Positions 8,516 to 18,121 are shown, counted from the stretch's first letter. The stretch is 64,000 bases of DNA from Acidovorax sp. (GCA_030692685.1 JAUXZO010000227.1:54563-118562); one strand, 5' to 3'. Notes: generated by a model not told the origin, from the letters alone. Numbers and translations: made by a program.

Positions 8516-10006
8516 TCAAGCCGCATCGGGCGGCGAAGCCGACGACTTGCCCGGCTGCTTTGTCTGCTTCAACAGCAACCAGGCCATGAGCGCCAGCGCG
8601 CCAACGCCTGCCAGCAGCACCCCCCACAACACCCAGCTGCGCATGGACAGGCCGTCGCTGGCCGCCGCAGCGGCCACCAGCGCACCGTCCGCCGGATTTC
8701 CGCCGGTGATGTCGGCCCGGGCCATATCCGCCAGCGCCATGGGCAGGGTGTTTTCCTGCAGGGGCTGGTAGCCCGGCACCAGGCTTGCCAGGGGCAAGAA
8801 GGCACTTGCAGCCGCCGCGGTACCGGGCAGTCCGGCCGCCAGGGTAAAAGGCCCTTGTCCGCTGGCCAGAAACACCAGCTGTGCGGGATCGAACTGCAGC
8901 GCCAGCTCGGGCGCGGCGGCAAAGCCGGGCGACTTGGCATCGGCTTCGATCTTGACCTCACGCACCGAGGCGCCGCCCAGCTCGATGGGCCCGTTGCTCT
9001 GGTCCTTGCCGCCCACAGCCATCTTGTAAACCACGGCGCTGGCCAGCGGCAACCAGGGCTGCTCGCGGTGGTTGCGGCCCAGCACGCGCACAGGCACCAG
9101 CACGTTGCTCCCTTGCGGCGTGATCTTGAGCGCGGCGACGGGTGTGGCAAACGGCAAGGCAAACACGAGTTCACGCGGGTTGCCCATCGCGGGAGCCGCC
9201 ATGCTGGCGCTGACACGTTCGCGTGCGCCCGTGCCGCGCGAGGTGACCAACGTGGCACCGCGCAGGGTAACGGCGGCGTCGCCCCAGGTCACGCGCAGGT
9301 AGTGGTCCCTCAGATCGGCCCGTTGCAGGTCCATCTGCTCATTGCCCAGACGGCCCAGGCGGCCCGGCGCCGCGGAAGGCGTGGTGGTGGTGACAGCGTC
9401 TGCGCGGTACAGCACCGTCTCGGCCAGCGGCCGCCAGTGCTTCAGGTCCTTGCTCGCCTGCACCGTGAACGTCACCGGCTGGCCGGCGGGCCAATCAGCG
9501 TCCAGTGCCATGCGGGCCACGGGCAGCTGGAGGCTGCGCGCATCGAACAACGCGCCACGGACGGTTTGCGTGCCGGAAGGGCCTGCCGTACCCGGGGTGT
9601 CGATCTGCACCACGCGCCGGCCTTGTTGCTCCTCGATGCGCAGCGACAGGCCTTCCAGCCCCGCGGACCCCGCCGTACCGGCAGCGCCCAGGATGGGAAA
9701 GGCAGGCAAAGCCACCGACTCTTCTGGCGCGCTGGCCGCCGCCACGCCAGCCAGGGCCATGGGCACCGGCTGGCCTGCGCCGTTGAAGAGGCGCACGTCG
9801 GCATAGCCTGGGCTTTGCAGGCGAACCAGCACCTCGGCGGGCAGCATGACGCGCTGCAGCGGCGCATCGGCCGCCAGCGTGACAGGAATGCGGATGGCAT
9901 AGGCGGCAGGGCTGTTGGCATCGGCTGCAGCCTGGGCGGCACCGGCGGACAGCGACAAGGCGGCTGCGGCCAGCACCCATGACAGGTTCAGACGGACAGG
10001 TTTCAT
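8516..10006 (-). CDS. DUF3999 family exported membrane protein
   Basis: This 496-aa protein has a signal peptide (MKPVRLNLSWVLAAAALSLSAGAAQA) and a long periplasmic beta-rich region with the DUF3999 pattern (IRIPVTLAADAPLQRVMLP, YADVRLFNGAGQPVPMAL, LRVTWGDAAVTLRGA). A single C-terminal transmembrane helix (SWVLWGVLLAGVGALALMAWLLL) precedes a short cytoplasmic tail. Its ATG overlaps the stop of the upstream DUF2339 gene by four bases (ATGA, 10003-10006), so the pair is translationally coupled. DUF3999 and DUF2339 genes co-occur as an envelope pair of unknown function; this one is intact. Confidence 0.9.
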   Translation of the reverse strand: MKPVRLNLSWVLAAAALSLSAGAAQAAADANSPAAYAIRIPVTLAADAPLQRVMLPAEVLVRLQSPGYADVRLFNGAGQPVPMALAGVAAASAPEESVALPAFPILGAAGTAGSAGLEGLSLRIEEQQGRRVVQIDTPGTAGPSGTQTVRGALFDARSLQLPVARMALDADWPAGQPVTFTVQASKDLKHWRPLAETVLYRADAVTTTTPSAAPGRLGRLGNEQMDLQRADLRDHYLRVTWGDAAVTLRGATLVTSRGTGARERVSASMAAPAMGNPRELVFALPFATPVAALKITPQGSNVLVPVRVLGRNHREQPWLPLASAVVYKMAVGGKDQSNGPIELGGASVREVKIEADAKSPGFAAAPELALQFDPAQLVFLASGQGPFTLAAGLPGTAAAASAFLPLASLVPGYQPLQENTLPMALADMARADITGGNPADGALVAAAAASDGLSMRSWVLWGVLLAGVGALALMAWLLLKQTKQPGKSSASPPDAA

Positions 10007-12939
10007 GAGGGCATCTCCTGTTCCGATGGCGCCACCGGTGGCGCTTCAGGCGCTGCGCGTGGCACCGCCTTGGGCGGCAGTGGCGCAAAGTAGCCCACCA
10101 CCAGCATCAACAGGCCCACCGCGATGAAGGCGATGATGCGTTCGGCACCACCGGCATTGGACAAATCAATCAGCAGCAGCTTGACCACCACCAGCCCCAG
10201 CAGGCCTGCGCCCACCAGCCACAGCGGCCGCTGCGCGCGGCGGTGCGCCAGCACCATCATGCTCAGCGCCAGCAGCGTCCACAGGATGGCGTAGCCGGTC
10301 TGCACGACAAAGCTGTCGAACAGCGCAGAGGCATCCCAGCGCACGCCAAAGAAGTGGTGGGCCACGCGCAACCACACCGTATTGATCACGATGAACACCA
10401 AGAGGGCCAACGCCACCAGCGCATGGCGGCCGGTGACCCAGCCCGCCTTGGCCGGAGGTGGCAGCGCCGCCAGCAGCACACGCCGCCAGAACACCAGACT
10501 GCCCAGCGCCAGCGCCAGCGTCAGATCCGTCGGGTTGAGCAGCGGGATGTAGGGCAGCGGCGCCGTGTGGCCCGAGGACACCACTGCGGCCAGCAGCGCG
10601 CCCCCAAACACCATCACCGCCAGCGGCAGGGCCGCCAGCCAGTAGTAGGCCTCGGCATGCGGGTTGAGCGGCCAGGCCAGCGCAGCGCGCGCGGCAGGCC
10701 GGTTGCCGCGGCCGGCCCACAGCGCCAGCAGCATCAACACCGCAATGGCGCTGACCAGCATGACCACACCGGCCCACGAGGTACGCCACAGCTCGGCCTT
10801 GCCGATACCGGACCACAAACAGTCGGCCAGCAGAAAGGTCACCAGCCACGCCGTGGCGGCATGGAACCAGCGGAACGGCGAGGTACCTTTCCCGGGTTCA
10901 CCGCCCGTGTCCGCTGCCGCATGCAGGCGATCGGTCTGCAGCAACATCCACACATGCAGCGCCAGCGCAATCGGCCACACGGCCCACGCCGGCGTAGCAA
11001 GCACGCGGTAGCCATCACCCGCCTGCGCCACAAAGCCCAGCGCCAGCACGGCGATGGTGCCACGTGCCGGCCACGTGGCCACGGCCCATCGCGTGCGCAG
11101 GCCCAGCAGCATTGACAGGGCGGCGCTAAGCACCACGGCCAACATGCCCAGCAGTTCGGTGACACGGTCCGAGAACACCGGCACGGGCCACTGGCCCGCT
11201 TCCAGGTTGGGCACGTGCCGCGTGATCTCCAGCAGCCATGCCAAACACCAGAAGGCAAAACCGTAGAGATAGGCCGGGCTGGACAGCCGCGCCTCTACCG
11301 CCGCATAGCCCTGGGCCCAGGCCGAGCCGCTGTGCGGCAGCGGCTTGCGCAGCCACCAGGCCAGCAGCAAAGCAGGCAGCGCGATCAGCAACGCGCCCAT
11401 GAAGGCCGGGTTGGCCAGCGGCAGGGGCGAAACCTGCATGTCGGTGCCAGAGAGACCCCCCATGAAGGCCAGCATGGCGACACCTTGCAGCAAGAGCCCG
11501 AAGGCGCGCGGCATCCACCGGGCCTGGCGCATGCCGACCCAGAAGGCACCTGCGCCTTCAAGCGCCCACACCGCAGACGTCCATTGGGCGTCCAGCGCGA
11601 GCGGCACGGCCAACGTGGCAAAGCCCACGCCCACCGCGATAAAGCACTCGGTCAACAAGCGGTAGCTGTCCTGCGCGCGGCGCACCAGCACCATCGCGGT
11701 CACCAGGTACAGCGCGGCAAAGGCCAGCGCCGATAAGGCGGCACCCAGCTCGAAGGGCTGCACCAGCCCGGCCTGCAGGCCAAAGCCGATCAGCGGCGTG
11801 CCGAAGACCAGCATGGTGTCGACCGCATTGCCCAGCTTTGTGGGCGTGTTGCGGGCATAGAGGATGGCGGTGAACAGGTAGATCAGCACGAACGCCGCGA
11901 GGAAGGGCTGCGTACTGGCGTAGTGCTCAGGCACGTATCTGAGCACGCCCCAGGCCGAGGCCACACCGAAGGTGGCGACAAAACCCACCACGTTCAGCAC
12001 GCGCCAGGAGCGCTTGTAGGCAATGAAGAGAATGGCCAGGTTGAGCAGGGTGTAGTAGCTGAAAAGGCCGATGTGGCTGCCCTGGCCTGTGGACAACAGG
12101 ATGGGCGCCGCAAAACCACCGGCAAACGCAGCCACTGCGAGCGAGCGTGAGTTCTGCAGCAACGCCAGCGCACAGCTCGTTGCGCAGACCGCGATCATCA
12201 AGGCGAAGGCCAGTAGCGGCGGCAGCAGCCCGTAGAGCCGGAAGGCCGCAAACACGGTGAGGTACATGACCGCCACGCCACCGCCCTGCAGGGCCAGCGC
12301 AAAGGCGGGTTTGTCGGTGCGCTTGCGAAAACCCACTACCAGCAACGCAATGCCCACCCCGGCAATCGCAGCCAGGCGGAACTCGACCGGTAGCAGCCCG
12401 GCCGAGGCGGCGTAGCGCGCAAGGAACGACAGGCCGATGAACAGGATCACCAGGCCCACACGCACGATGGTGTTACCGCCCAGGAACCAGTTCTTGGCCG
12501 CCAGCATCGCCAGTTCGACCGGGTTGGGCTTGCTGGGCGCAACAGGGCGCGCAGGCAACGGGGCAGGCGCTGAGACGGGGGACGCGGCTGGCGGCAAGCC
12601 TTGCGGCGTGAGCGCCCCCGCCCAGAATGCATCGTCGGTTTCCGACGGCTTCTCATTCACAGCAGCCGTGGCCGCGACCGGCGCAGACACTGGCGTCATC
12701 GCTGGTGCAGCGGGCACTCCGCTTTCGGCAACGGAAGAGGTCTGATCCACCGGTGCAGCCGTGACAGCAGGCTTCGCGGCCTGCGCCTGCAGCTCGGTGC
12801 GGATGGCCGAGCGGATCGCCCAGCGCAGCGACAGCCCGGCAAAGAAACCCAGGACGCCGCCGACGAACGGCCCGAAGTCGCCGTAGCCGCCAAACCACGA
12901 GCCCAGCACCGCGCCCCAAAAAATGCCCCAGATGATCAT
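10003..12939 (-). CDS. DUF2339 family polytopic membrane protein
   Basis: This 978-aa protein has a glycine-rich N-terminal hairpin (MIIWGIFWGAVLGSWFGGYG..., VGGVLGFFAGLSLRWAIRS), an Ala/Pro-rich linker, and then some two dozen hydrophobic segments, which is the DUF2339 layout. It ends in a short cytoplasmic Pro-rich tail. A GAGGGAG ribosome site lies about 9 bases before the ATG, and an exceptional 17-bp hairpin lies just upstream of that in the 5' leader (12962-12998). It is the first gene of the pair with the DUF3999 gene. Function is not established; a role in cell-envelope biogenesis is only inferred. Confidence 0.9.
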   Translation of the reverse strand: MIIWGIFWGAVLGSWFGGYGDFGPFVGGVLGFFAGLSLRWAIRSAIRTELQAQAAKPAVTAAPVDQTSSVAESGVPAAPAMTPVSAPVAATAAVNEKPSETDDAFWAGALTPQGLPPAASPVSAPAPLPARPVAPSKPNPVELAMLAAKNWFLGGNTIVRVGLVILFIGLSFLARYAASAGLLPVEFRLAAIAGVGIALLVVGFRKRTDKPAFALALQGGGVAVMYLTVFAAFRLYGLLPPLLAFALMIAVCATSCALALLQNSRSLAVAAFAGGFAAPILLSTGQGSHIGLFSYYTLLNLAILFIAYKRSWRVLNVVGFVATFGVASAWGVLRYVPEHYASTQPFLAAFVLIYLFTAILYARNTPTKLGNAVDTMLVFGTPLIGFGLQAGLVQPFELGAALSALAFAALYLVTAMVLVRRAQDSYRLLTECFIAVGVGFATLAVPLALDAQWTSAVWALEGAGAFWVGMRQARWMPRAFGLLLQGVAMLAFMGGLSGTDMQVSPLPLANPAFMGALLIALPALLLAWWLRKPLPHSGSAWAQGYAAVEARLSSPAYLYGFAFWCLAWLLEITRHVPNLEAGQWPVPVFSDRVTELLGMLAVVLSAALSMLLGLRTRWAVATWPARGTIAVLALGFVAQAGDGYRVLATPAWAVWPIALALHVWMLLQTDRLHAAADTGGEPGKGTSPFRWFHAATAWLVTFLLADCLWSGIGKAELWRTSWAGVVMLVSAIAVLMLLALWAGRGNRPAARAALAWPLNPHAEAYYWLAALPLAVMVFGGALLAAVVSSGHTAPLPYIPLLNPTDLTLALALGSLVFWRRVLLAALPPPAKAGWVTGRHALVALALLVFIVINTVWLRVAHHFFGVRWDASALFDSFVVQTGYAILWTLLALSMMVLAHRRAQRPLWLVGAGLLGLVVVKLLLIDLSNAGGAERIIAFIAVGLLMLVVGYFAPLPPKAVPRAAPEAPPVAPSEQEMPS

Positions 12940-12961
12940 GCCGCCCGCTCCCTCTTTGGAT

Positions 12962-12998
12962 CTCCCTGTCGGCAGGCAAGATGCCTGCCGACAGGGAG
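12962..12998 (-). promoter_or_regulatory. Perfect 17-bp inverted repeat in the DUF2339 leader
   Basis: The arms 12962-12978 and 12982-12998 are exact reverse complements separated by a 3-base loop. On the minus-strand transcript the hairpin ends about 22 bases before the DUF2339 ATG. GCTCCC beginning on its upstream side could alternatively pair with the GGGAGC of the ribosome site. No T-run follows on either strand, so it is not a typical intrinsic terminator. A leader regulatory structure or protein operator is inferred. Confidence 0.55.
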
Positions 12999-13210
12999 CC
13001 TGTTGTATTTAGAGACCCACCGAAAACCGCTCGCACAAACGCCCGCACAACTGCTCCAAGAACCAGCGCCTTGCTCGATAGTTCCGCGATGGTTGCGCTG
13101 GCTTATACAGCACACACAACGGTTGAGCCACGCCTTAACGCTTTGTTACACTGCGGGTCAACGGGCAAGGCGCTGGCCCTGTGCGCAGGTGCTCCTTGGT
13201 AGAAAATGCA
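12999..13210. other. Intergenic stretch between DUF2339 and the Lrp gene
   Basis: This non-coding part of the 334-bp gap at 12940-13273 holds no ORF with plausible homology on either strand. It presumably contains the DUF2339 promoter. The gap also holds the hairpin at 12962-12998 and repeat copy 3. Confidence 0.5.
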
Positions 13211-13268
13211 CATCAAATAGGTCTCTAGCGCTTATCCAATAAGCGCTATTAGCTACTTAATTAATAGC
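13211..13268. repeat. Dispersed AGCGCTT hairpin repeat, copy 3
   Basis: The core AGCGCTT-N7-AAGCGCT lies at 13227-13247, with left flank AAATAGGTCTCT and right flank ATTAGCTACTTAATTAATAGC. It lies just downstream of the Lrp gene, which ends at 13274, but in this copy the gene enters from the right side. Confidence 0.9.
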
Positions 13269-13273
13269 ATCCA

Positions 13274-13756
13274 TCACTTAGCGCGCACCAGATGGGTCAG
13301 CGGCAGCGCCCCACTGGCCTTGACCTCGCCCAGCGAAAAGCTGGTGTGCATGTCTTTCACGTTGGGCAGGTTCAGCAGCACATCGCGCGCAAACTGCGAG
13401 AAGCTGTCCAGGTCGCGCGCCACCACCTGCAGCTCGAACGTACCGGTGCCACTGATGTAGTGGCAGGACACCACTTCCGGGATCTGGCGGATGGCTTCTT
13501 CCATGGCACGGGTCAGGTTGCCGGTGCTGCGGTCGGCATCCAGCCGCACAAAGGCCAGCACCCCGAGGCCGATCTTGTGCCGGTCGATCTCGGCGCGGTA
13601 GCCTTTGATGAAGCCTTGCTCTTCCAGCGCCCGTACGCGGCGCCAGCAGGGCGCCGCCGACAGCCCCACGCGCTGGGCCAGTTCGGCGTTGGTCAGGCGG
13701 GCATCCGTTTGCAGCTCGTTGAGGATGGCGATGTCGAATTTGTCCAAATTATTCAT
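13274..13756 (-). CDS. Lrp/AsnC family transcriptional regulator
   Basis: This 160-aa protein has an N-terminal winged HTH (LDKFDIAILNELQTDARLTNAELAQRVGLSAAPCWRRVRAL) and a C-terminal RAM ligand-binding domain (VLAFVRLDAD..., HYISGTGTFELQVVARDLDSFSQFARDVLLNLPNV). Length and domain order are standard for the family. It is transcribed away from the indolepyruvate oxidoreductase gene across a 170-bp spacer holding an AGAAAG/CTTTCT palindrome. A role as amino-acid-responsive regulator of that catabolic gene, and of itself, is the likely inference. Confidence 0.92.
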   Translation of the reverse strand: MNNLDKFDIAILNELQTDARLTNAELAQRVGLSAAPCWRRVRALEEQGFIKGYRAEIDRHKIGLGVLAFVRLDADRSTGNLTRAMEEAIRQIPEVVSCHYISGTGTFELQVVARDLDSFSQFARDVLLNLPNVKDMHTSFSLGEVKASGALPLTHLVRAK

Positions 13757-13771
13757 AAAGACGTCATTCTA

Positions 13772-13786
13772 AGAAAGATCCTTTCT
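13772..13786. promoter_or_regulatory. Candidate Lrp-family operator
   Basis: AGAAAG-N3-CTTTCT is a perfect 6-bp-arm palindrome 16 bases upstream of the Lrp ATG (13756). It lies in the divergent spacer shared with the oxidoreductase gene. Lrp/AsnC proteins commonly bind 13-15-bp palindromes in such positions. Binding is inferred from position only. Confidence 0.4.
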
Positions 13787-13926
13787 AAAACAAGGGTAAA
13801 CCTCGCATGAAAACGAAAGGACATATCCCATGGGAGTGCATAAACTGTGCTGCAAACCATTTGAAACTCCCCCACCACTGCCCACAAGGCGGTGGCGGTT
13901 GGCCGTCACCCCACAGGAACCCGCCC

Positions 13927-16900
13927 ATGAACGCCCCTCTGCCCGAACACATCCGCAAGGCCCTGGAAACCGTCACGCTGGACGACAAATATTCGTTGGA
14001 CCATGGAAGGGCCTTCATGAGCGGGGTGCAGGCACTCGTTCGCCTGCCCATGCTGCAGCGCCAGCGCGATGCGATGCAGGGGCTGAACACGGCGGGTTTC
14101 ATCAGCGGTTATCGGGGCTCGCCGCTGGGCACGTATGACCAGTCGCTGTGGGCAGCCAAGAAGCACCTGGCGGCCAACAACATCGTCTTTCAGCCCGGGG
14201 TGAACGAAGAATTGGGTGCCACGGCCGTGTGGGGCACTCAGCAGCTGGACCTGTACCCCGAGAGCAAGAAGTTCGACGGTGTCTTCGGCATCTGGTACGG
14301 CAAGGGCCCGGGCGTGGACCGCTGCTCGGACGTGTTCAAGCACGCCAACATGGCCGGTACCGCCAAACACGGCGGCGTGATCGCGATTGCGGGTGACGAT
14401 CACATCAGCAAGAGCAGCACCGCCGCGCACCAGAGCGACCACATCTTCAAGGCCTGCGGCACGCCGGTGTTCTTCCCCAGCAGCGTGCAAGAAATTCTGG
14501 ACATGGGCCTGCACGCCTTTGCCATGAGCCGCTTTTCGGGCGTGTGGTCGGGCATGAAGACGATTCAGGAGGTGGTGGAGTCGTCCGGCAGCATCAGCAT
14601 CGACCCGGACCGCGTGAAGATCGTCATGCCCGAAGACTTTGCGATGCCGCCCGGGGGCCTGCACATCCGCTGGCCCGATGCGCCGCTGGAGCAGGAGGCG
14701 CGCCTCATGGACTACAAGTGGTATGCCGCGCTGGCGTACATCCGCGCCAACAAGCTCAACTACAACGTCATTGAAGGCCCGAATGACCGCTTTGGCATCA
14801 TCGCCAGCGGCAAGGCCTACAACGACACCCGCCAGGCCCTGGTCGACCTGGGCCTGGACGACGACACCTGCCGCCAGCTGGGCATTCGCGTGCACAAGGT
14901 CAACGTGGTGTGGCCGCTGGAAGCGTCGATCACCCGCGACTTTGCGCAGGGCCTGCAAGAAATTTTGGTGGTGGAAGAAAAACGCCAGGTCATTGAATAC
15001 CAGCTCAAAGAAGAGCTGTACAACTGGCGCTCCGATGTGCGCCCCCACGTACTGGGCAAGTTCGATGACTCCGAGGGCGACGCAACCGGCGGCGAATGGA
15101 GCATGCCCAACCCCAGCCAAAACTGGCTGCTGCGCGCCAAGGCCGACCTGACACCCGCCATCATCGCCAAGGCGATTGCCAAGCGGCTCAAGAAACTCGG
15201 CGTCTCCAGCGACATCATCGCCCGCATGGATTCGCGCATCGCCGTGATTGAAGCCAGCGAGCGCGCCATGACCGCGCTGACAGTGGACACGGGCGAACGC
15301 GCGCCCTGGTTTTGCAGCGGTTGCCCGCACAACACCAGCACCCGCGTGCCCGATGGCTCGCGCGCCGTGGCTGGCATTGGCTGCCACTACATGGCCAACT
15401 GGATGCCTGACCGCAATACCAGCACCTTCACGCAGATGGGCGGCGAGGGCGTGACCTGGGTGGGCCAGGCGCCGTTCACCACCGACCAGCATGTGTTCGC
15501 CAACCTGGGCGACGGCACATACTTTCACAGTGGCCTGCTGGCCATCCGCCAGAGCATTGCGGCGGGCACCAGCATCACCTACAAGGTGCTCTACAACGAT
15601 GCGGTGGCCATGACGGGCGGCCAGCAGGTGGGTGAGCGGCCGGAAGGCCACTCGGTGCTGCAGATCATGAACAGCCTCAAGGCTGAGGGCGTGGTCAAGC
15701 TGATCATCGTGACGGACGAGCCCCAGAAGTATGACGGCGTGGCGCTGGCCGAAGGCGTGACGGTGCACCACCGCGACGAGTTGGACACCCTGCAGCGCCA
15801 GTTCCGCGAGATCAAGGGCTGCACCGTCATCATTTACGACCAGACCTGCGCCACTGAAAAGCGCCGTCGCCGTAAGCGCGGCACACTGGCCACACCCGAC
15901 AAGACGGTCGTCATCAACGACCTGGTGTGCGAAGGCTGCGGAGACTGCTCGACCAAGTCCAACTGCCTCTCAGTCGAGCCCGTGGAGACCGAATTCGGCC
16001 GCAAGCGCCGCATCAACCAGAGCACCTGCAACAAGGATTACTCCTGCGTCAACGGCTTTTGCCCGAGCTTTGTGACGGTGGAGGGCGGCAAGCTCAAAAA
16101 ACCCAAGAAGGAAAAAAAGGGCGACCTGTCCGCACTGCCGCCGCTGCCTGAACCGGTGCTGCCTGTGGCCGAGACGGCCTGGGGCATCGTGGTGGGTGGC
16201 GTGGGTGGCACGGGGGTCATCACCATCGGATCACTGCTGGGCATGGCCGCGCACCTGGATGGCAAGGGCGTCATCACGCAGGACGCCGGTGGCCTGGCCC
16301 AAAAGGGCGGCGCCACCTGGAGCCACATCCAGATCGCCAACCGGCCCGACGCCATCTACACCACCAAGGTGGACACGGCCAAAGCCGACCTGGTGATCGG
16401 TTGCGATTCCATCGTGGCCGCCCACAAGTACACACTGGCCGTGATGCAGCCGGGCCGCACCTTTGTGGCGCTGAACACGCACGGCACCCCCACGGCGGCG
16501 TTTGTGACCAACCCGGACTGGCAGTTCCCGGGTGCCAACTGCGACAGCGCGATCATTGCGGCCGTGGGCGCGGGCGGCGTCGGCGCCTTTGACGCCGAGC
16601 AGGTGGCCACCCAGCTGCTGGGCGACAGCATCTACACCAACCCGCTGATGTTGGGCTACGCCTGGCAGAAGGGCCGAGTGCCACTGACGTTCGCATCGCT
16701 GATGCGCGCCATGGAACTGAACGGCGTGCAGGTAGACAACAACAAGGCTGCGTTTGAATGGGGCCGCCGTTGCGCGCACGATCTGGCATCGGTGCAGGCG
16801 CTGTTTGCTGCGGCGCAGGTGATCCAGTTCGTCAAAAAGCCGTCATTGGTCGAAATGGTAAGCAAGCGCGTGGAGTTCCTCACCGGCTACCAGAGCGCCG

Positions 16901-17499
16901 CCTACGCGTCTGAGTACCAGGCGTTTGTCGACAAAGTGAAGTCTGCCGAAGCGAAGCTGGGCACCGGCACCAAGCTGTCGGAAGCCGTGGCGCGTTACCT
17001 GTTCAAACTGATGGCGTACAAGGACGAGTACGAAGTGGCGCGCCTGCACACCGACAAGGCCTTCACGGACAAGATCGCCAACATGTTTGAAGGCGACTAC
17101 AAAATCGTGCACCACCTGGCGCCACCCCTGACCGCCAAAAAGAACGACAAGGGTGAGCTGGTCAAACAGCCGTTTGGCCCCTGGATGCGCAGCGCCTTTG
17201 GCCTGCTGGCCAAGATGAAGGGCCTGCGCGGCACAGCGCTGGACCTGTTTGGCAAAACCGCAGAGCGCCGCATGGAGCGCGCGCTGATCGTGGAATACCG
17301 CGCCTGCATCGACGAGCTGCTGGCCACGCTGAACGCCGACAACCTGGGCTTGGCGGCGGAGATTGCGCGCATCCCCGAAGAAATCCGGGGCTACGGCCAC
17401 GTGAAAGAGCGCCATCTGCACCTTGCCCGCCCCAAGTGGGACGGCCTGATGGCCCAGTGGCGCGGCGGCCAGGCACCGGGCCAACGCAAGGCGGCCTGA
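13927..17499 (+). CDS. Indolepyruvate ferredoxin oxidoreductase, fused alpha-beta form
   Basis: This 1190-aa enzyme would oxidatively decarboxylate aryl-pyruvates (indolepyruvate, phenylpyruvate) from aromatic amino-acid breakdown to acyl-CoA, reducing ferredoxin. The N-terminal pyruvate-oxidoreductase domain is followed by a ThDP-binding part (WFCSGCPHNTSTRVPDGS, LGDGTYFHSGLLAIRQSIAA, YNDAVAMTGGQ) and a Cys cluster (VCEGCGDCSTKSNC, STCNKDYSCVNGFC). A C-terminal gamma-type domain starts at GGVGGTGVITIGSLLG. I chose the ATG at 13927 (MNAPLPEHIRKALE); the frame extends 40 codons upstream without homology. It is divergent from the Lrp regulator. A GC-rich hairpin at 17505-17525 follows the stop. 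Confidence 0.9.
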   Translation: MNAPLPEHIRKALETVTLDDKYSLDHGRAFMSGVQALVRLPMLQRQRDAMQGLNTAGFISGYRGSPLGTYDQSLWAAKKHLAANNIVFQPGVNEELGATAVWGTQQLDLYPESKKFDGVFGIWYGKGPGVDRCSDVFKHANMAGTAKHGGVIAIAGDDHISKSSTAAHQSDHIFKACGTPVFFPSSVQEILDMGLHAFAMSRFSGVWSGMKTIQEVVESSGSISIDPDRVKIVMPEDFAMPPGGLHIRWPDAPLEQEARLMDYKWYAALAYIRANKLNYNVIEGPNDRFGIIASGKAYNDTRQALVDLGLDDDTCRQLGIRVHKVNVVWPLEASITRDFAQGLQEILVVEEKRQVIEYQLKEELYNWRSDVRPHVLGKFDDSEGDATGGEWSMPNPSQNWLLRAKADLTPAIIAKAIAKRLKKLGVSSDIIARMDSRIAVIEASERAMTALTVDTGERAPWFCSGCPHNTSTRVPDGSRAVAGIGCHYMANWMPDRNTSTFTQMGGEGVTWVGQAPFTTDQHVFANLGDGTYFHSGLLAIRQSIAAGTSITYKVLYNDAVAMTGGQQVGERPEGHSVLQIMNSLKAEGVVKLIIVTDEPQKYDGVALAEGVTVHHRDELDTLQRQFREIKGCTVIIYDQTCATEKRRRRKRGTLATPDKTVVINDLVCEGCGDCSTKSNCLSVEPVETEFGRKRRINQSTCNKDYSCVNGFCPSFVTVEGGKLKKPKKEKKGDLSALPPLPEPVLPVAETAWGIVVGGVGGTGVITIGSLLGMAAHLDGKGVITQDAGGLAQKGGATWSHIQIANRPDAIYTTKVDTAKADLVIGCDSIVAAHKYTLAVMQPGRTFVALNTHGTPTAAFVTNPDWQFPGANCDSAIIAAVGAGGVGAFDAEQVATQLLGDSIYTNPLMLGYAWQKGRVPLTFASLMRAMELNGVQVDNNKAAFEWGRRCAHDLASVQALFAAAQVIQFVKKPSLVEMVSKRVEFLTGYQSAAYASEYQAFVDKVKSAEAKLGTGTKLSEAVARYLFKLMAYKDEYEVARLHTDKAFTDKIANMFEGDYKIVHHLAPPLTAKKNDKGELVKQPFGPWMRSAFGLLAKMKGLRGTALDLFGKTAERRMERALIVEYRACIDELLATLNADNLGLAAEIARIPEEIRGYGHVKERHLHLARPKWDGLMAQWRGGQAPGQRKAA

Positions 17500-17504
17500 C
17501 GGGT

Positions 17505-17525
17505 GGGCGGGCAAAGCGCCCGCCC
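17505..17525 (+). terminator. GC-rich hairpin after the oxidoreductase gene
   Basis: GGGCGGGC-N5-GCCCGCCC begins 5 bases after the stop codon. No T-run follows, so it is only a terminator-like stem, perhaps acting with the repeat hairpin just downstream. Confidence 0.4.
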
Positions 17526-17537
17526 CGTAATGCACTA

Positions 17538-17599
17538 TTTACTATCAAAAAAATAGCTATTAGCGCTTGATGGATAAGCGCTAGCGGCCATTTTGGCCA
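17538..17599. repeat. Dispersed AGCGCTT hairpin repeat, copy 4
   Basis: The core is at 17562-17582, in reverse orientation: TATCAAAAAAATAGCTATT on the left and AGCGGCCATTTTGGCC on the right. It lies between the oxidoreductase gene and yajC without overlapping either. Confidence 0.9.
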
Positions 17600-17785
17600 A
17601 AACACCTTCACCCTATCGCCATGGCGCAGTGTGGGCAGGCAAACACCCGCCGCCCCCTTGGGTCATCCCCTGGCGGCAATTGGCAGGGTGCCGCATACAA
17701 TGCCCTGTTGTGCCCCGACAGCCTCCCGGCGCCCGCCGGTGGCGGGTTTCGAGAATTTTGACCATCCGTTTGTGGAGTCCAGTCC

Positions 17786-18121
17786 GTGTTTATTTCTTCT
17801 GCTTTTGCCCAAACCGCACCCGCTGCAGCCGCTGAAGGCGGCAACATGATGTCCTCGCTCACGGGCATGCTGCCTTTGGTGCTGATGTTTGTGGTGCTGT
17901 ACTTCGTCATGATCCGCCCCCAGATGAAGCGCCAGAAAGAACACCGCGCCATGATTGACGCCATCGCCAAGGGCGATGAAGTGGCCACCGCCGGTGGCAT
18001 CGTCGGCAAGGTCACGCGCCTGTCCGAAGGCTTTTTGCACCTTGAAATCGCCAGCAATGTCGAAGTGCAGATCCAGCGCAGCGCTGTGGTCCAGGTGCTG
18101 CCCAAGGGTTCGGTCAAATAA
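17786..18121 (+). CDS. yajC: Preprotein translocase accessory subunit YajC
   Basis: This 111-aa inner-membrane protein associates with SecD-SecF in the Sec holotranslocon. It has a short Ala-rich N-terminus, one transmembrane helix (LTGMLPLVLMFVVLYFVMI), the conserved RPQMKRQKEH and the GDEVATAGGIVGKV motif. The start is GTG at 17786, with GGAG upstream. It heads the yajC-secD-secF operon. The tgt/queA genes that often precede yajC are not here; a repeat and the oxidoreductase gene lie upstream. Confidence 0.96.
   Translation: MFISSAFAQTAPAAAAEGGNMMSSLTGMLPLVLMFVVLYFVMIRPQMKRQKEHRAMIDAIAKGDEVATAGGIVGKVTRLSEGFLHLEIASNVEVQIQRSAVVQVLPKGSVK

Noticed and set aside
13906..15771. A 621-codon open frame antisense to the indolepyruvate oxidoreductase.
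   Set aside because: Same artefact as above; no ribosome site or homology, and the sense protein has full motifs.
17690..17785. A sigma-70 promoter with TACAAT upstream of yajC.
   Set aside because: TACAAT is present, but no hexamer resembling TTGACA lies 16-18 bases before it.
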